Of a stretch of 64,000 nt of DNA, positions 20,931 through 31,512 are shown one piece after another. Under the pieces are notes generated by a model. That model saw nothing but the letters and a program-made list of their open reading frames with translations, was not told where the DNA came from and did not search any database. A program made the translations under genes and the position numbers. This stretch comes from Distichodus sexfasciatus. Taxonomy: Eukaryota > Chordata > Actinopteri > Characiformes > Distichodontidae. The number at the start of each line of letters is the position of its first letter. The stretch's first letter is position 1. The stretch covers positions 894,876-958,875 of the forward strand of contig JAVGVS010000003.1 of NCBI GenBank assembly GCA_032718565.1. The letters run 5' to 3'.

Positions 20931-21433
20931 TTCTCTTTATATTGAGCTTAAATGATTTAGAGTAAACCCATGTGAATCATGTCTAATTTATATACGTCTT
21001 TCCCAAATGAGTAGCTGTAAAACCAGCTGCAAGAATCCTACATTGAGCAGGCTGACATTCTGCCTACTGTGTGATTAGGAAAGCAAAAGCACAAATACCG
21101 AGCGACAACTAGCAGCTCACAGTGGAAAAACTTAAACACAGCTTTACAGTGATGGATGGATGAGTAGAGATTTGACAGAAAGTCTCATATTGAGCATTCA
21201 GGAGTCACAGTCAGAGGCATCACTTCTGCTAAGCACAATTCACTTTCACTTTCAGTTTCTCAACAGCATCTCTAGAAACATTAACAGTTTGGAAATTCCT
21301 GCCTACATGTCCGCCTCACAAACCTTCAGGTTTCATGAGCTAGTGAGCCCCTTATTCTGCAGAAAAAAAGCATAGCTTAACATAGAAATGCAGCTCTCAT
21401 GAAAGATATCTTACATACTGTATGTATAGACAG
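20931..21433. other. no gene recognised
   Basis: AT-rich to mixed unique DNA. The open frame at 21160-21375 has no recognisable domain and no splice context. Confidence 0.45.
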
Positions 21434-21713
21434 TAGTGCTGAAAATCAATTAAAAATGTATTGCGTTAAACACAATTAATTACAAGTTTTCAATACTTGC
21501 TTTTTGGTAAATTCAGAACATAACACTTTCAAGGAATTTGCCTTGATGTTGCACTTCAAATACAAACAACAATAATCAATAAATAAAATGAACATAATAA
21601 AAATGAACTTTATCTGGTGTTTATTGACTTTTAATTTGTTTTCAGCAATTAACATGCAGGCTTATTGGCTACCATAAAATTAGAGGTTGTAAACAGTTTT
21701 ATTATAATTTAAC

Positions 21714-21953
21714 AAGTAGGTAGCGTAATGGTAAGGAAGTCTCTGTGATTGAAATGTTGCCAGTTTGAATCCCGGACCAGTAAAGGTACTAGTGAGGTAC
21801 TCATGAGCAAGGTACTGCTCCCAAGCACTGCTCCCCGGGTGCTGCCTATGTTAGCTGTCCACTGCTCCTTCATGGATGGGTCAAGTGCGGAAGTCATATT
21901 TCATTGTGGTGCACTGTGTGTTGTGTTCACAATGACAAATAATCACTCACTTT
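21714..21953 (+). mobile_element. SINE family A, full length
   Basis: Head AAGTAGGTAGCGTAATGG, B box AGTTTGAATCCCGG, middle GTACTCATGAGCAAGGTACT and tail ending AATCACTCACTTTCACTTTC, which shows the CTTTCA repeat tail of the family. Confidence 0.85.
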
Positions 21954-22060
21954 CACTTTCACGAGTGCCACCGTCAATATAATGATTGGACCATAATGCC
22001 CCCCTGCAGTAGGTGTGTCCTGCTTCCTGCCTTATTCACAACTTTCAGTCATTTTCAGGA

Positions 22061-22304
22061 GCAGTTAATAGTGTAACGGTAAGGGTGTTCACCTTGTGAT
22101 CAGAGGTTTGTTGGTGCGAGTCCCAGGACCACTGAGGTACTCATGAACAAGGTACTGTCCCCAAGCACTGCTCCCTAGGCGTTGCCCATGTCAACTGCCC
22201 ACTGCTCTGTCATGAATGGGTCAAATGCTTAAGGTCACATTTTGTTGTGGTGCACTGTGTGCTGTGCTGTGGTGTGTTCACAATGACACAAAAAATCACT
22301 CACA
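22061..22304 (+). mobile_element. SINE family A, full length
   Basis: Head GCAGTTAATAGTGTAACGGT, B box TGGTGCGAGTCCC, then GAGGTACTCATGAACAAGGT, and tail ACAATGACACAAAAAATCAC. It lies 108 bp after the previous copy in the same orientation. Confidence 0.85.
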
Positions 22305-22554
22305 CTCATGTCTGATTTATATTGATATTTCATTATAAAGACTTCTTTTTCTTTGTAATAAGTGTGTACAGCCATGTGTTAAGTATTAATGCATCAGTTA
22401 TAAACCAGGCTTCGGTCTGATAAGCATGTGTGCTGAATGTGTCAGTGGAAATTTGCGCCAAACTTAGTCATGTGATTAAATTGCATGAAAAAAATCACAC
22501 ACTGACGTTTCCAGATTAACATTACCAGCCCTAATTTGCACACACACCAAAAAA

Positions 22555-22760
22555 ACGAAAAAACCTGCTGGAGCTAGAGACGTGCTTGGCCAGGATGCCG
22601 GCTGACGCCTTGCTAATCTGTCGTGAGCTGTGGCGTTAGCTAATTAATGCATCACAGCCACGAGGACGCGGCTATTAGCAGGTTAATTTGGCAACAATGG
22701 AAGAGTGAGCTCAGGCTGGCTTGGGCTTCAGAGCAGCAGATCTACTTACTGAGTCTGTAG
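22555..22760. promoter_or_regulatory. candidate conserved regulatory block
   Basis: Compact unique block with GTTAGCTAATTAATGC (22634-22650) containing a TAATTA core, TAGCAGGTTAATTTGG near 22675, AACAATGG (Sox-type) near 22693 and many CpGs. SINE-rich DNA surrounds it on both sides, so it stands out as uninvaded. Strong candidate by composition. Confidence 0.5.
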
Positions 22761-22843
22761 TGAGGAAGCATGTGTTACATCCAATAAACTGAAGCAGTGC
22801 TGGTGAAGCTACTTTTAAACAAAAGCTTCTCTAGAGAATTTAT

Positions 22844-23066
22844 TTGTGAACACAGCCCACAGTGCACCACAACAATATGTGACCTCAGCTTCTAACCCAT
22901 CCATGAAGGAGCAGTGGGCAGCTATTTTTTGGCAGCACCAGGGGTGCAGTGCTTGTAGTATCTTGCTCATGAGTACCTCAGCAGTACCTTTACCAGTTCG
23001 GGACTTGAAGCGGGAACCTTCCAGTCGTGGGGTCTGCTCCCTAACTGTTTCGCTACCATTTACCCC
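22844..23066 (-). mobile_element. SINE family A, near full length
   Basis: Begins TTTGTGAACACAGCCCACAG and ends CCCTAACTGTTTCGCTACCA. The overlapping 143-residue plus-strand frame is simply the SINE read through into neighbouring DNA. Confidence 0.85.
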
Positions 23067-23273
23067 AAGCTACAAGCAACAAGCTATTTCCATTTTGGAC
23101 TTTTTTAGCCATAATCACAATGTGACACTTATCAAAGTCACTCAAATCCTTACGCTTGCCTGTTTTTTTTTTTGTTTGCTTCCAACACATCAACTACAAG
23201 GACAAACTCTTACCCTGCTGCCTAATATTTTCAACTTACTCATAGTAGCAAGATATTCAATGTTTAAGTTTAA

Positions 23274-23483
23274 GTGAGTGATTATTTGTTATTGTGAACA
23301 CACCACACAGCACAGAATGCACCACAGTAAAACGTGACCTCTGCATTTGACGCATCCATGAGGGAGAAGTGAGAAGTTGTTTGGCAGTCCTTCGTGGATG
23401 GGGCAAATATAGAGGTCACATTTAATTGTAGTGCAGTGTGTGCTGTGCTGTAGAGTGTTCACAATGATAAATAAGCATTCACT
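23274..23483. repeat. inverted pair of SINE family A 3' ends (palindrome)
   Basis: 23274-23385 is a family A 3' half in antisense (GTGAGTGATTATTTGTTATT) and 23386-23483 is a second 3' half in sense (ending ACAATGATAAATAAGCATTC). The two halves are complementary for roughly 95 bp and meet without a spacer, near GGCAGTCCTTCGTGGATGGG. Confidence 0.75.
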
Positions 23484-23720
23484 TTAATTCACTTTAGAAA
23501 GCCAGACATACAGGTATCTCAAATTCACAATCCTGCTAAACTTACAATACCAGCGTTTCACAACTTCTTATGTATCTATCACCATAGAACAGGGCTGAAG
23601 ATGTTAACTCAATATCACTGACAATGTCCTTAACTAAAGAGACGTCTTCCAATAGCAATCAATACCACATGTCAATAACAGCATTCAATAAAACGTCTGC
23701 TGTGTTCACACAAGGTGTAA
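23484..23720. other. AT-rich spacer
   Basis: No feature recognised. Confidence 0.45.
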
Positions 23721-23729
23721 AGAGTGGAG

Positions 23730-23821
23730 TGACCTTACAGACTGGAGAGGTCAAGGTTGTTTATTGGGGACGATGCAGGGTCAAAGGTCAGGGTCTGATA
23801 TAAACTTTCAGTCAGAGGTCA
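23730..23821. promoter_or_regulatory. cluster of nuclear-receptor half-sites with a DR1
   Basis: Five half-sites lie within 92 bp: TGACCT (23730-23735), AGGTCA (23748-23753, continuing AAGG), a direct repeat with one-base spacing GGGTCAAAGGTCA (23778-23790), and AGGTCA (23816-23821). DR1 sites bind HNF4, RXR heterodimers and COUP-TF proteins. The segment is outside any SINE recognised here, although family A SINEs carry single AGGTCA sites of their own. Confidence 0.5.
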
Positions 23822-23879
23822 CGTATACAAACGCAGACGGTGTACAATAATTGACTCACCAATGGAGTTTTTACCTTTG

Positions 23880-24380
23880 AGAATTTCACACCATTAAAGA
23901 CGGCCATGTCAATAAAGGCCTCCCCTGTAGACGCTCCCTCATTGACAGAGGGAAGCGAGTCCTACGACCTCAGATTGTAGCCGACTTCCCTCCATCCCTC
24001 GCTCCCTCCATCCCTCTCTCTCATTCCCCTCGCTTTCCTGTCTTGCTTTCAGTGATTATGTCGCCTTCCAACTACAGTCCCGGAAGAGCTAAAGCAGCCG
24101 TGGGGATTCAACATTGTTGCTTCCGTTCCTTTTTTTGTGTCCTATCCGTAAAACCTTGCTAATCCACGAATCCGACCTTGGATTTGAGCCAGGAGTCAGA
24201 GGGGGAAAATAATTGGGTTGTTGCTAATAATTGGATTTTCTGCTGCTTGGCCAGAGAAAAGGAAAACCCTAACAACCACTGTCCTCCCAGGAAGAGTTCG
24301 GCCAGCTTAAGCCCCCAGTTCGGGGCTTTTGGTCAGTCCTTATTCGCCACATATAAAATGATTAGCATTCTATGATATGA
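23880..24380. promoter_or_regulatory. candidate conserved regulatory block
   Basis: Unique text with retained CpGs (GAAGCGAGTCCTACGACCTC near 23951; TCCACGAATCCGACCTTGG near 24163). A pyrimidine run (CCCTCCATCCCTCGCTCCC) lies at about 23988-24030. No splice sites fit the short frame at 24178-24375. Confidence 0.35.
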
Positions 24381-25195
24381 TTACGGCCGTTTGTGCTTAG
24401 CAATTTTTTAAAGTGCTGTAATGTTCTGTAAGTGTGTTGTAATTCCTCATTATGAAGACTTAGGGCTCCCCTTGGTCAGGAATTTATAATAATAAGAAAA
24501 ACATAATATGGAATAAGACTTGCCTGAACTCTGTCCTTAGAAACCACAGGATTTAAACCCAAATGTGTGTGTTTTTAAAGAAGGGATATAGTTTTTCAAC
24601 GACTTAATTGTTCTGTAAAAATACCTGAGATTGTAAGATTGTTGAGATGTTGTGAGAATATTTTGAGCTGTACTTTTCCCAAAAAATATACAACACCATA
24701 AAGAATAATGATTAGATGGAATAAACAATAAACAATGTAGTATGCCGTTGGACTATTGACAAAAAAGTAATATTCGGCTTTTTCTCTATTAGCTGAATAT
24801 CTTAAGCTATAAACTGTAGAAGGAGTGAAGTTTCAAAAAAGCTAGGAGAAAATGTAGAAATGAGATATTAGAAAAGAAAGTAGGAAGGAGGAAAAACTAA
24901 GAAAGGGTGCACAAAAATGTTGATAAGTGAAGAATAAGAAATGGAAGGAAAGAAAAAAAGAACAAATTTTATTTTTGCATTTTTCTCTCTAGACATTCAA
25001 ATATCCCAAATCTACAGAAACATGCACTGTGCTCAAAATTTCAATCCTCTGCCTCCAACAGAATTTATTCCAAGCTTATGTCCATCTCTTTGTGTAGGTA
25101 GGGCATGTAAGGGGATGCAGTATGCAGGGATGTAAAACCTTGGATGAAGGATGAAGGAGGAGAAATGAAGATTGGATAAAGAAGAAGGCTGATAT
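24381..25195. other. AT-rich spacer
   Basis: Gene-free, with a purine-rich phrase around 24860-24960. No other feature. Confidence 0.5.
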
Positions 25196-25545
25196 ATGAA
25201 GAAGAAGAAGAAGAAGAAGAAGAAAAAGAAGAAAAGGTACCTAGCAATCACAGTACTGTCCTTTCTAGACATTTGAGAATCCTGACAACTCTAGATTAGC
25301 ACAAAAACACACTGCATTCAAAATTTTATTCCTCTTCCTCAGGTGCGCCCAACCAGAGTTTAATTTGAGTTTGTAACATTGTGTTTGTGTTTGTGTATAT
25401 ATTTGGTAGTTAGAGCAGGGATGTAAAGAGAAAAGAAATTAACGGCAAAGACAGAAATAAACATTAATAAATGAAGAAGAAGAAGAAGAACAAGAAGAAG
25501 AAGAAGAACAAGAAGAAGAAGAATGGGAACAAGAAGAAAAAAATC
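25196..25545. repeat. two GAA trinucleotide microsatellites
   Basis: GAA runs at about 25198-25236 and 25470-25541 (the second interrupted by ACAAG). Each is flanked by similar text (TTCAAAATTTTATTCCTC, TTCAAAGTTTCAATCCTC and an earlier TCAAAATTTCAATCCTC near 25034), so the runs sit in a longer diverged tandem repeat of about 300 bp spanning 24960-25780. Frames of poly-Ser or poly-Phe on the complement are artefacts. Confidence 0.75.
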
Positions 25546-25769
25546 TGACTGTTGCTACCCAGCAATCACATTCTTTTTATTTTAGAATTTTCCTATTTTG
25601 ACATTTCAGCATCCCACACATGCCTTACAACACACACAACATTCAAAGTTTCAATCCTCCTCCTCAACCGCGTCCAACAGAGTTTATTTCAAGTTTGCCA
25701 GTTTATTCCATCTCTTTGTCTGTGTGTATATGTGTGTGTGTGTATGTTTTTGGTATTGAGAACAGGGTG

Positions 25770-26300
25770 TTGTCATTAGAGTTTGAAGCCGGCGAGGATG
25801 CTGCTGGGTGTCACAGCGACCATAGCGATGTGTAATCCGGCTCGCTGTTGTTTCTGGCCCCCGGTGTGTGTTAGATGAGAGGTTTTCGTCGTGGTGGCCC
25901 AGGACCCCTCACCCTGCTCTTAAGCACCCCCTCGAGACACCTCCAAAGCCACCCCCCACCCCCCACCCCCACCACCTCCCTTCCTAGAAGTCACCTTGCA
26001 TTCGGCGTCCTCCCGAAAGAACTATGAAAACCCAATGGCATTCAAAGAGGCCTGAGTCGGACAACAAGGTCCCTGACTCCAAAGCAAATTCACAGGCTTC
26101 CGCAAATATCAATAAAGCAGGGACCCTCTGCCCCAACACACACACACCTAAACAAACACGAACACACTCAGGGGACGTATGGAGTGCCTTTAGTTCAAGT
26201 CATAGGACCATGATTTTCTATTCTGTTTTTTGCTTCGCGTGCACTTTTGTAAACAGATTCGTCTTCGCCACAGAAAAAATGGAGCCGATTCGAGGTGAAG
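25770..26300. promoter_or_regulatory. candidate conserved regulatory block
   Basis: GC-rich, CpG-retaining unique sequence (GCCGGCGAGGATGCTGC, GCGATGTGTAATCCGGCTCG) with a C-rich run at 25945-25980. A CCAATGGC motif lies near 26033. Several overlapping short frames show no domain. Confidence 0.4.
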
Positions 26301-26755
26301 GACACAAAAAGTAAGCAGTTATTAGTTTTGTGGGGGTTTTTTCCAGTTGGTTACCGAAGGTTATTTTTCAGACATTTATTAGGCTCCCACCTTTGTCGCT
26401 TCTCTTTGTCGTTTCGTTCCCCAAACCCATTCCCTCCTTTGTCAGGTGAGAAAAGATGGAGAATTTGTGTATCATTAGAAATCCAAAACCCAAAAAGGCT
26501 TGCAAAACTAAAATGATGAAAGGAATAACAAGGGTTTCCCATATCAAAACCCAAATGAAAAATGGAAGAATGAATAACACACTCATATTTTACATTTTAT
26601 CCCTATTCTATGTCCATTTTTATCCACGGATAAAGAAGAGAAACCCGCTTACTGCCAAAGAACAAAACGAAGCTATCCATTCTTATGAGCAGTAAACAAG
26701 AGCGTAAATGAGTTGTATAAGAGTGCTTATTGTTATATATTTTATATGTTTTTTC
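26301..26755. other. no gene recognised
   Basis: AT-rich with four overlapping short open frames on both strands, a pattern of chance rather than of a gene. Confidence 0.45.
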
Positions 26756-26850
26756 TTTCATTCATTATTCAAACCACTTATTCAACCACTCCCAAATCAA
26801 GTTTGCGAGAGGACCGGAGACTATCCTGGGAACTAGCGGATAGGCTCATA
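26756..26850 (-). mobile_element. DANA-like SINE, 3' fragment
   Basis: TTCATTCATTATTCAAACCA is the complement of the tail and 3' end of the 15956-16255 copy, followed by diverged text (GGAGACTATCCTGGGAACTA). Confidence 0.5.
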
Positions 26851-27110
26851 CACAGTAAATTTATACTCATATAAAGTATAGATATACAATAACATGTAGA
26901 ATATATTTATTCTATTCATTTTCATATATTTATACTGTATATGAGTTTTTTTGGTCACAATCATCAACAAAAATACAAAATCAAAATAAAATATTCATAA
27001 TAGTCTTTTGTTTTGTGTTGTTTTGGAATCGAATATTGAAAAAAACAACAACATGGTTTTGGTTCTAATTTGAAAATGAATGAACTCATAATACACAGAT
27101 TTTAGAGGCT
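26851..27110. other. AT-rich spacer
   Basis: No feature recognised. Confidence 0.5.
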
Positions 27111-27545
27111 CCTTTTTGTGAGGGAGTTCACCAAACTCCCAGTGTTTGAGCCGCTGTCATTATTTATCTCTTTTTTTCCTCTTTCTCTCTCCCTCAGACC
27201 CGAGATCAAAGCCCAGAGTAATTGTTGCCTGTGAATTTCATCAATTTTTGCATCCATTTTGAAGTCGGGAACAAGAGGTCAGGCACACAGATTCATCATT
27301 TGGCAAAATAGAAATATCTGGCGTATTGTGCGTGAGAAGGCGCTACGCAAAACAACAATGAAACACACACACACACACACACACAAGCGACGCCGCAATC
27401 GAGATTGAAACAGAGAGTTTGGCCAGACAAGCGGCTGCTCCATCAGTTCACATGTTATTACACTGTAAAGGTCAAAGCTAAAAAATCTTGGCAGAGTGAC
27501 TACAATTACAGACAATTTCCAGAAGAAGAGTGGGAACAAAAGGAG
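27111..27545. promoter_or_regulatory. candidate conserved regulatory block
   Basis: Unique text with a LEF/TCF consensus GATCAAAG (27204-27211), an adjacent TAATTGTTG (homeodomain and Sox overlap, 27219-27227) and GAAATATCTGGCG near 27311. A CA microsatellite cuts through at 27363-27385. Good motif density in 27190-27350. Confidence 0.45.
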
Positions 27546-28234
27546 AGAGAGAGGAAGAAAGAGTGATGTGGTTTTGTAGAATAAAGGCACACTAGGAGCA
27601 CTTACTGATCATTTATTTAATGAAAAAAAAGAGCAAAATTATAGAGACTAAAATAAGGCAGACAGTCATTTCTGAGATAAACACTGACAAACACACACAT
27701 ATAGTGGCACAAACAAATACATATACAAACACACACACACGATAATGAACATTATTAAAATGAAATATATAAATGAAATATCAAAAAATAATCATTATAA
27801 ATAATAAGATGTTCTGAGAAGATGTGTTCAAGTATAATATATTGTTTATTACATTCCATTTTGTTCAGATTCACCTCTTATTATTAATTATAATTGCTAA
27901 ACAAGGGACAGTCTCAACTTCACGCCTGTGCCTGTGCTAAAATTGGACATTATGAGCATTCTCTGTAACTTCTGACAACCAGATAAATGTTAAATTTGGT
28001 CATAATTTCCCTTAAACTTGTCATGTATCATTAATTTGAAAATATCATTGTCATTGTCACTATAGAAGGTATTACAGATACACATTTATATATTTAAACC
28101 TTCAGTATAAAAATATATTATAATACAATGTAATACCATGCAAATTGAGTTCTGAATGCACCAGTGAAAGGTTTTGGACAAAGGAACTGAAGTCCCTTTT
28201 TGACTCACCTGTATAAAATAATAAGGTCTCCCAG
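27546..28234. other. AT-rich spacer
   Basis: Gene-free, with small ACAC patches near 27690 and 27730. Confidence 0.55.
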
Positions 28235-28242
28235 GTTTTTAT

Positions 28243-29321
28243 TAGAGATGTAGCCGATCCGATATGTGGATCAGTATCGGCCCGATAACAGGCTAAAACA
28301 GCTGGATCGGGTGTCAGTCGCATTGGGCCGTTCTATGGAGTCGATCTATAAATGCGTGCACGCTCAATTCGTTATGCATGGGAAGTGGCACTGCGATAAA
28401 GTAGGGCTGAAACGATTATTCTCAAATAATCTTGAATAATTCTGTTACAAAACATGGGCGAGGCATTTTTTCTAGAATCAAAGCTTCGTTTAATTCATTT
28501 TGCTCGCTAGAGCAGCTCTGCTTGTATTTCACACAGAGGCTTAATAGTGACACACAACGATCAAGACAACACCTGATTCCTCTGTATGTGAATGTATTTG
28601 TGAGATGCTCCGTGCACTGAAATAGAAGTAAATGCATGAAAACATTTTTTGGCATTTTTCGCAATGTAAACACACGCGCTGTGCCATTACTCGCTAAAAC
28701 GCTTCATTTCGGTCAAAATGTCCCCTTTATTACAGACACAAACCATATTTTAGCTGATAAATAACCACAATAACCAGCGTTCTACTCACAATTCTGCCGT
28801 TTGTTTAGATTTTCCCATAGATTTTCCATTGTTTATTCTGGAATGCGCACCCAACGCATCATTGTGACACGGCTCTGGGGTGCGCCCAGAGGATTGTGGG
28901 AAATGTAGTTCTCTGCAAAAGCAGCTGATTTTATAGCCCAAATTGGTTCAAAATAACAAACTTCAGTATTTCATTTTCAATGATCAAGTTTTTTTCAATT
29001 TTATAATGTTGTAGTGTAATCAATAAGGAAAAAGAAATATTTATATGTCTAAATGAACAATTTTTGAGAACAAATAATTTAGCATATACATGTGTGTGTA
29101 ATTATTATTACTTTGTTTTAGTTAGGAAAACAGTATTTAAATCAAGCATTTCCTTAAGCATAACAATAATCTCAGTCATGTATTCAGACATTTTAAAGCA
29201 TTATTTTATGTTTAAAAAAAGACTGTGACTGCATCGGATTTGTATCGGTATCGGCAGATATCCAAATTCACAATATCGGTATCGGTATCAGACATTAAAA
29301 AGTGGTATCAGCCCATCTCTA
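28243..29321. mobile_element. non-autonomous hAT-type element with intact ends
   Basis: Terminal inverted repeats TAGAGATGTAGCCGATCC (28243-28260) and GTATCAGCCCATCTCTA (29305-29321) face each other, with CGGTATCGGTATCGG-type text inside both ends. An 8-bp target duplication GTTTTTAT lies at 28235-28242 and 29322-29329, the diagnostic length for hAT transposases. The 1,079-bp interior has no transposase. A phrase GTAGGGCTGAAACGATTATT at about 28401 looks like the end of another hAT-like element nested inside. Confidence 0.85.
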
Positions 29322-29329
29322 GTTTTTAT

Positions 29330-29699
29330 TGGGAATTTTCCAGTATAAGACATTCCAGCATTCATGCAACATGTGGCTAACCTTCTATGTGGTCATCAAT
29401 ATCAAAAAACAAATTAATTGTATAAAAAATCAAATATATATTAGTAGAAGACGAGTGCAGGTAAAACAGGAGATAGAGAGGCAGCATTCAGGCCGAAATC
29501 AGAATTATGTGTCGATTTTTCCAAGCGTTGTCTGAGTAGGAAACTTTCTTCCCTCACACTCGTTCCTTTCTCTCTCTCTTCCTCTCTATCTCTAAAACCT
29601 CCCCTGGGCTCCCATGACAAAAACAAATCACTGTTCTTTTTTATTCCCCTTTTTTACTTTAAAACAGGGTGCCCATGGAAAATAATTAAAAGAGGAGGA
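29330..29699. other. AT-rich spacer
   Basis: A TCTC-rich run lies at 29565-29595. No gene. Confidence 0.45.
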
Positions 29700-29870
29700 G
29701 TGATTGTGTACAAGTCAGACCCTCTGTTCCATAAGCCACCTTCATCTGGGAAAAGCCTTTTTTGGGGACTAATAATATGTTCTCCCCCTGCTTAAGTCTG
29801 AGATCAAATGCTCTCTCATAACGCTGGGGTAATTAGATTTCACTATGTAAATGGTCTTCAGAGGCCCGAG

Positions 29871-29926
<56 letters not shown>

Positions 29927-30130
29927 AAGAGAGCGAGAGAATGTGTGTTGTTTGTTCACTGCTGCCTCCCTCAGGCCATTTGGGCATCAGTCGCTTGGCA
30001 TGTTCGGGGGACTCAGCAACCATAACCCGGCAACGTTGCATCCCTAAAACAACGCCACAAACCAAGGCACTTTTGTTGCTGCTGATTGCAGGATTGAGTC
30101 TTAGTTCATTTGCCTCAGAGTTTTCAGTTA
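29700..30130. promoter_or_regulatory. candidate conserved regulatory block with GA microsatellite
   Basis: Unique flanks (GCTTAAGTCTGAGATCAAAT; GGGGTAATTAGATTTCAC with TAATTA at 29830-29835) surround a GA dinucleotide run at 29868-29930. Open frames through the run (poly-Arg/Glu or poly-Ser/Leu) are artefacts. Confidence 0.4.
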
Positions 30131-30489
30131 CATGCTGTACTCAATAAACTCAACCAGTCAAAGTTTTTGCAACATTTGCAGGTCACTCACTTAATAGTCA
30201 CTACAAATACTTGTAAAGTCAATGGCTCTCATCCACCAACAGTTCTTAAATTTGTTCTTAATTCAAAGTTTATTGTCAAACCTTGTTATCTCAGCTGTAA
30301 AAAAAAAGGGTACAAAGAAGGCATAAAGAAAATACATATAAATATAATAAGCTATAAAATAAACTCTAAGCTAGAAGTAGAATATGTACAATTTTAATTA
30401 TGTGAGGTATTCAAAATATCTGTAAAAAAAGTGGAGAAAAATGTACAATTACCACACTTGAATGTGTGTTAAATGTGAATAATGTGAAA
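30131..30489. other. AT-rich spacer
   Basis: No feature recognised. Confidence 0.45.
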
Positions 30490-30718
30490 GTAAGTGATTA
30501 TTTGTCATTGTGAACACAGCAAAGCACAATAGAACGTAACCTCTGCATTTGACCCATCCGTGAAGTAGCAGTGGGCAGTTGACATGGGCAGCACCTGGGG
30601 AGCAGTGCTTAGGGACAGTACCGTGCTCATGAGTACCTCAGTAGAACCTTTACCGGTCCAGGATTCGAACCAGTGACCTTTCAATCATGAGGCAAATGCC
30701 CTAACCGCTACGCTTCCA
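30490..30718 (-). mobile_element. SINE family A, near full length
   Basis: Tail GTAAGTGATTATTTGTCATT, middle GTGCTCATGAGTACCTCAGT, a well-kept B-box complement GGATTCGAACCAGTGACC and head GCCCTAACCGCTACGCTTCC. Confidence 0.85.
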
Positions 30719-31330
30719 AGAGCCCCCAAACCCACTGTGCTTAAAATCCACTCACACAGTTTCCATAAAGATTCAACGATGTCATCTTACTTGAGATTTG
30801 TTCCTAGTTATGAATAGAGTCCTATGCAAATTTTATTACAGGTCTATTTGTGCAAAATGTTAGCTTGTTCGTTTACATTTCTACTTTGGTATAATATTAT
30901 ACTACATAAACGCCTTTTAACTTTCTTGTGAACAAATTTAAGTAGAAATCTGAGACATTATTTCCAAATAAGTTCCAATATGCTTAACTAACAAATATGG
31001 TATGTGCACTATCTGAAAACTACGCCTGGAAATCACAAAAGTCACCACTTCTTCTTCCCTGAGCTATGATTAGCGATTCTTCTATATTACTGATAATTAC
31101 CATTGGTCATCTATTATTATCTATTGTTATATCGATTATTCTATCATCTATATAATGCTGCCCGACAAGCAGAAAAACACTTAATGATATTAATCAGAGT
31201 GTTCCACTTTTCACTGTAATCTGCCTGAACATCTGTGAAAAGCATACTTTTGATTTGTAGCTTTTCACTAAACAACTTTCCAGTACTTAGTAAGAATTAA
31301 AAGTCTGCAGTTTAGGAAACAAATGGTAAA
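30719..31330. other. AT-rich spacer
   Basis: Includes an ATTATCTATTGTTATATCGA low-complexity patch near 31113. No gene. Confidence 0.5.
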
Positions 31331-31512
31331 AGAGGTGATAATGGTTAAGACACTCACATCTGGACCAAGAGGTCATGGGTTCGAGTCCTGCCTCCATCAC
31401 TACCATCATTAGGTCCCTGGGCAGGATCCTTAACTCCAAATTGCTTCAGGGAGACTGTTTCCTGCTTGGTGGTGTGCATAAATGTTTGACTTATACTGTA
31501 GATGTCATGCAG
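31331..31512 (+). mobile_element. SINE family B, best-preserved head
   Basis: AGAGGTGATAATGGTTAAGA, then CATCTGGACCAAGAGGTCAT, a B box GGGTTCGAGTCCT (31378-31390) and CCATCATTAGGTCCCTGGGC. The tail is diverged. This copy shows that family B is tRNA-derived. Confidence 0.8.

Larger units (their letters stand above)
21434..22533. mobile_element. hAT-like element remnant hosting two SINEs
   Basis: The left part reads TAGTGCTGAAAATCAATTAA then TGTATTGCGTTAAACACAAT; the right part ends GATTAACATTACCAGCCCTA. In fish this pairing of a GCGTTAA..AATTAATT subterminus with a TAGGGCTG end is typical of non-autonomous hAT elements. Two family A SINEs (21714-21953, 22061-22304) lie inside in the same orientation, so the host element is older. 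Target duplication is not clear. Confidence 0.45.
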
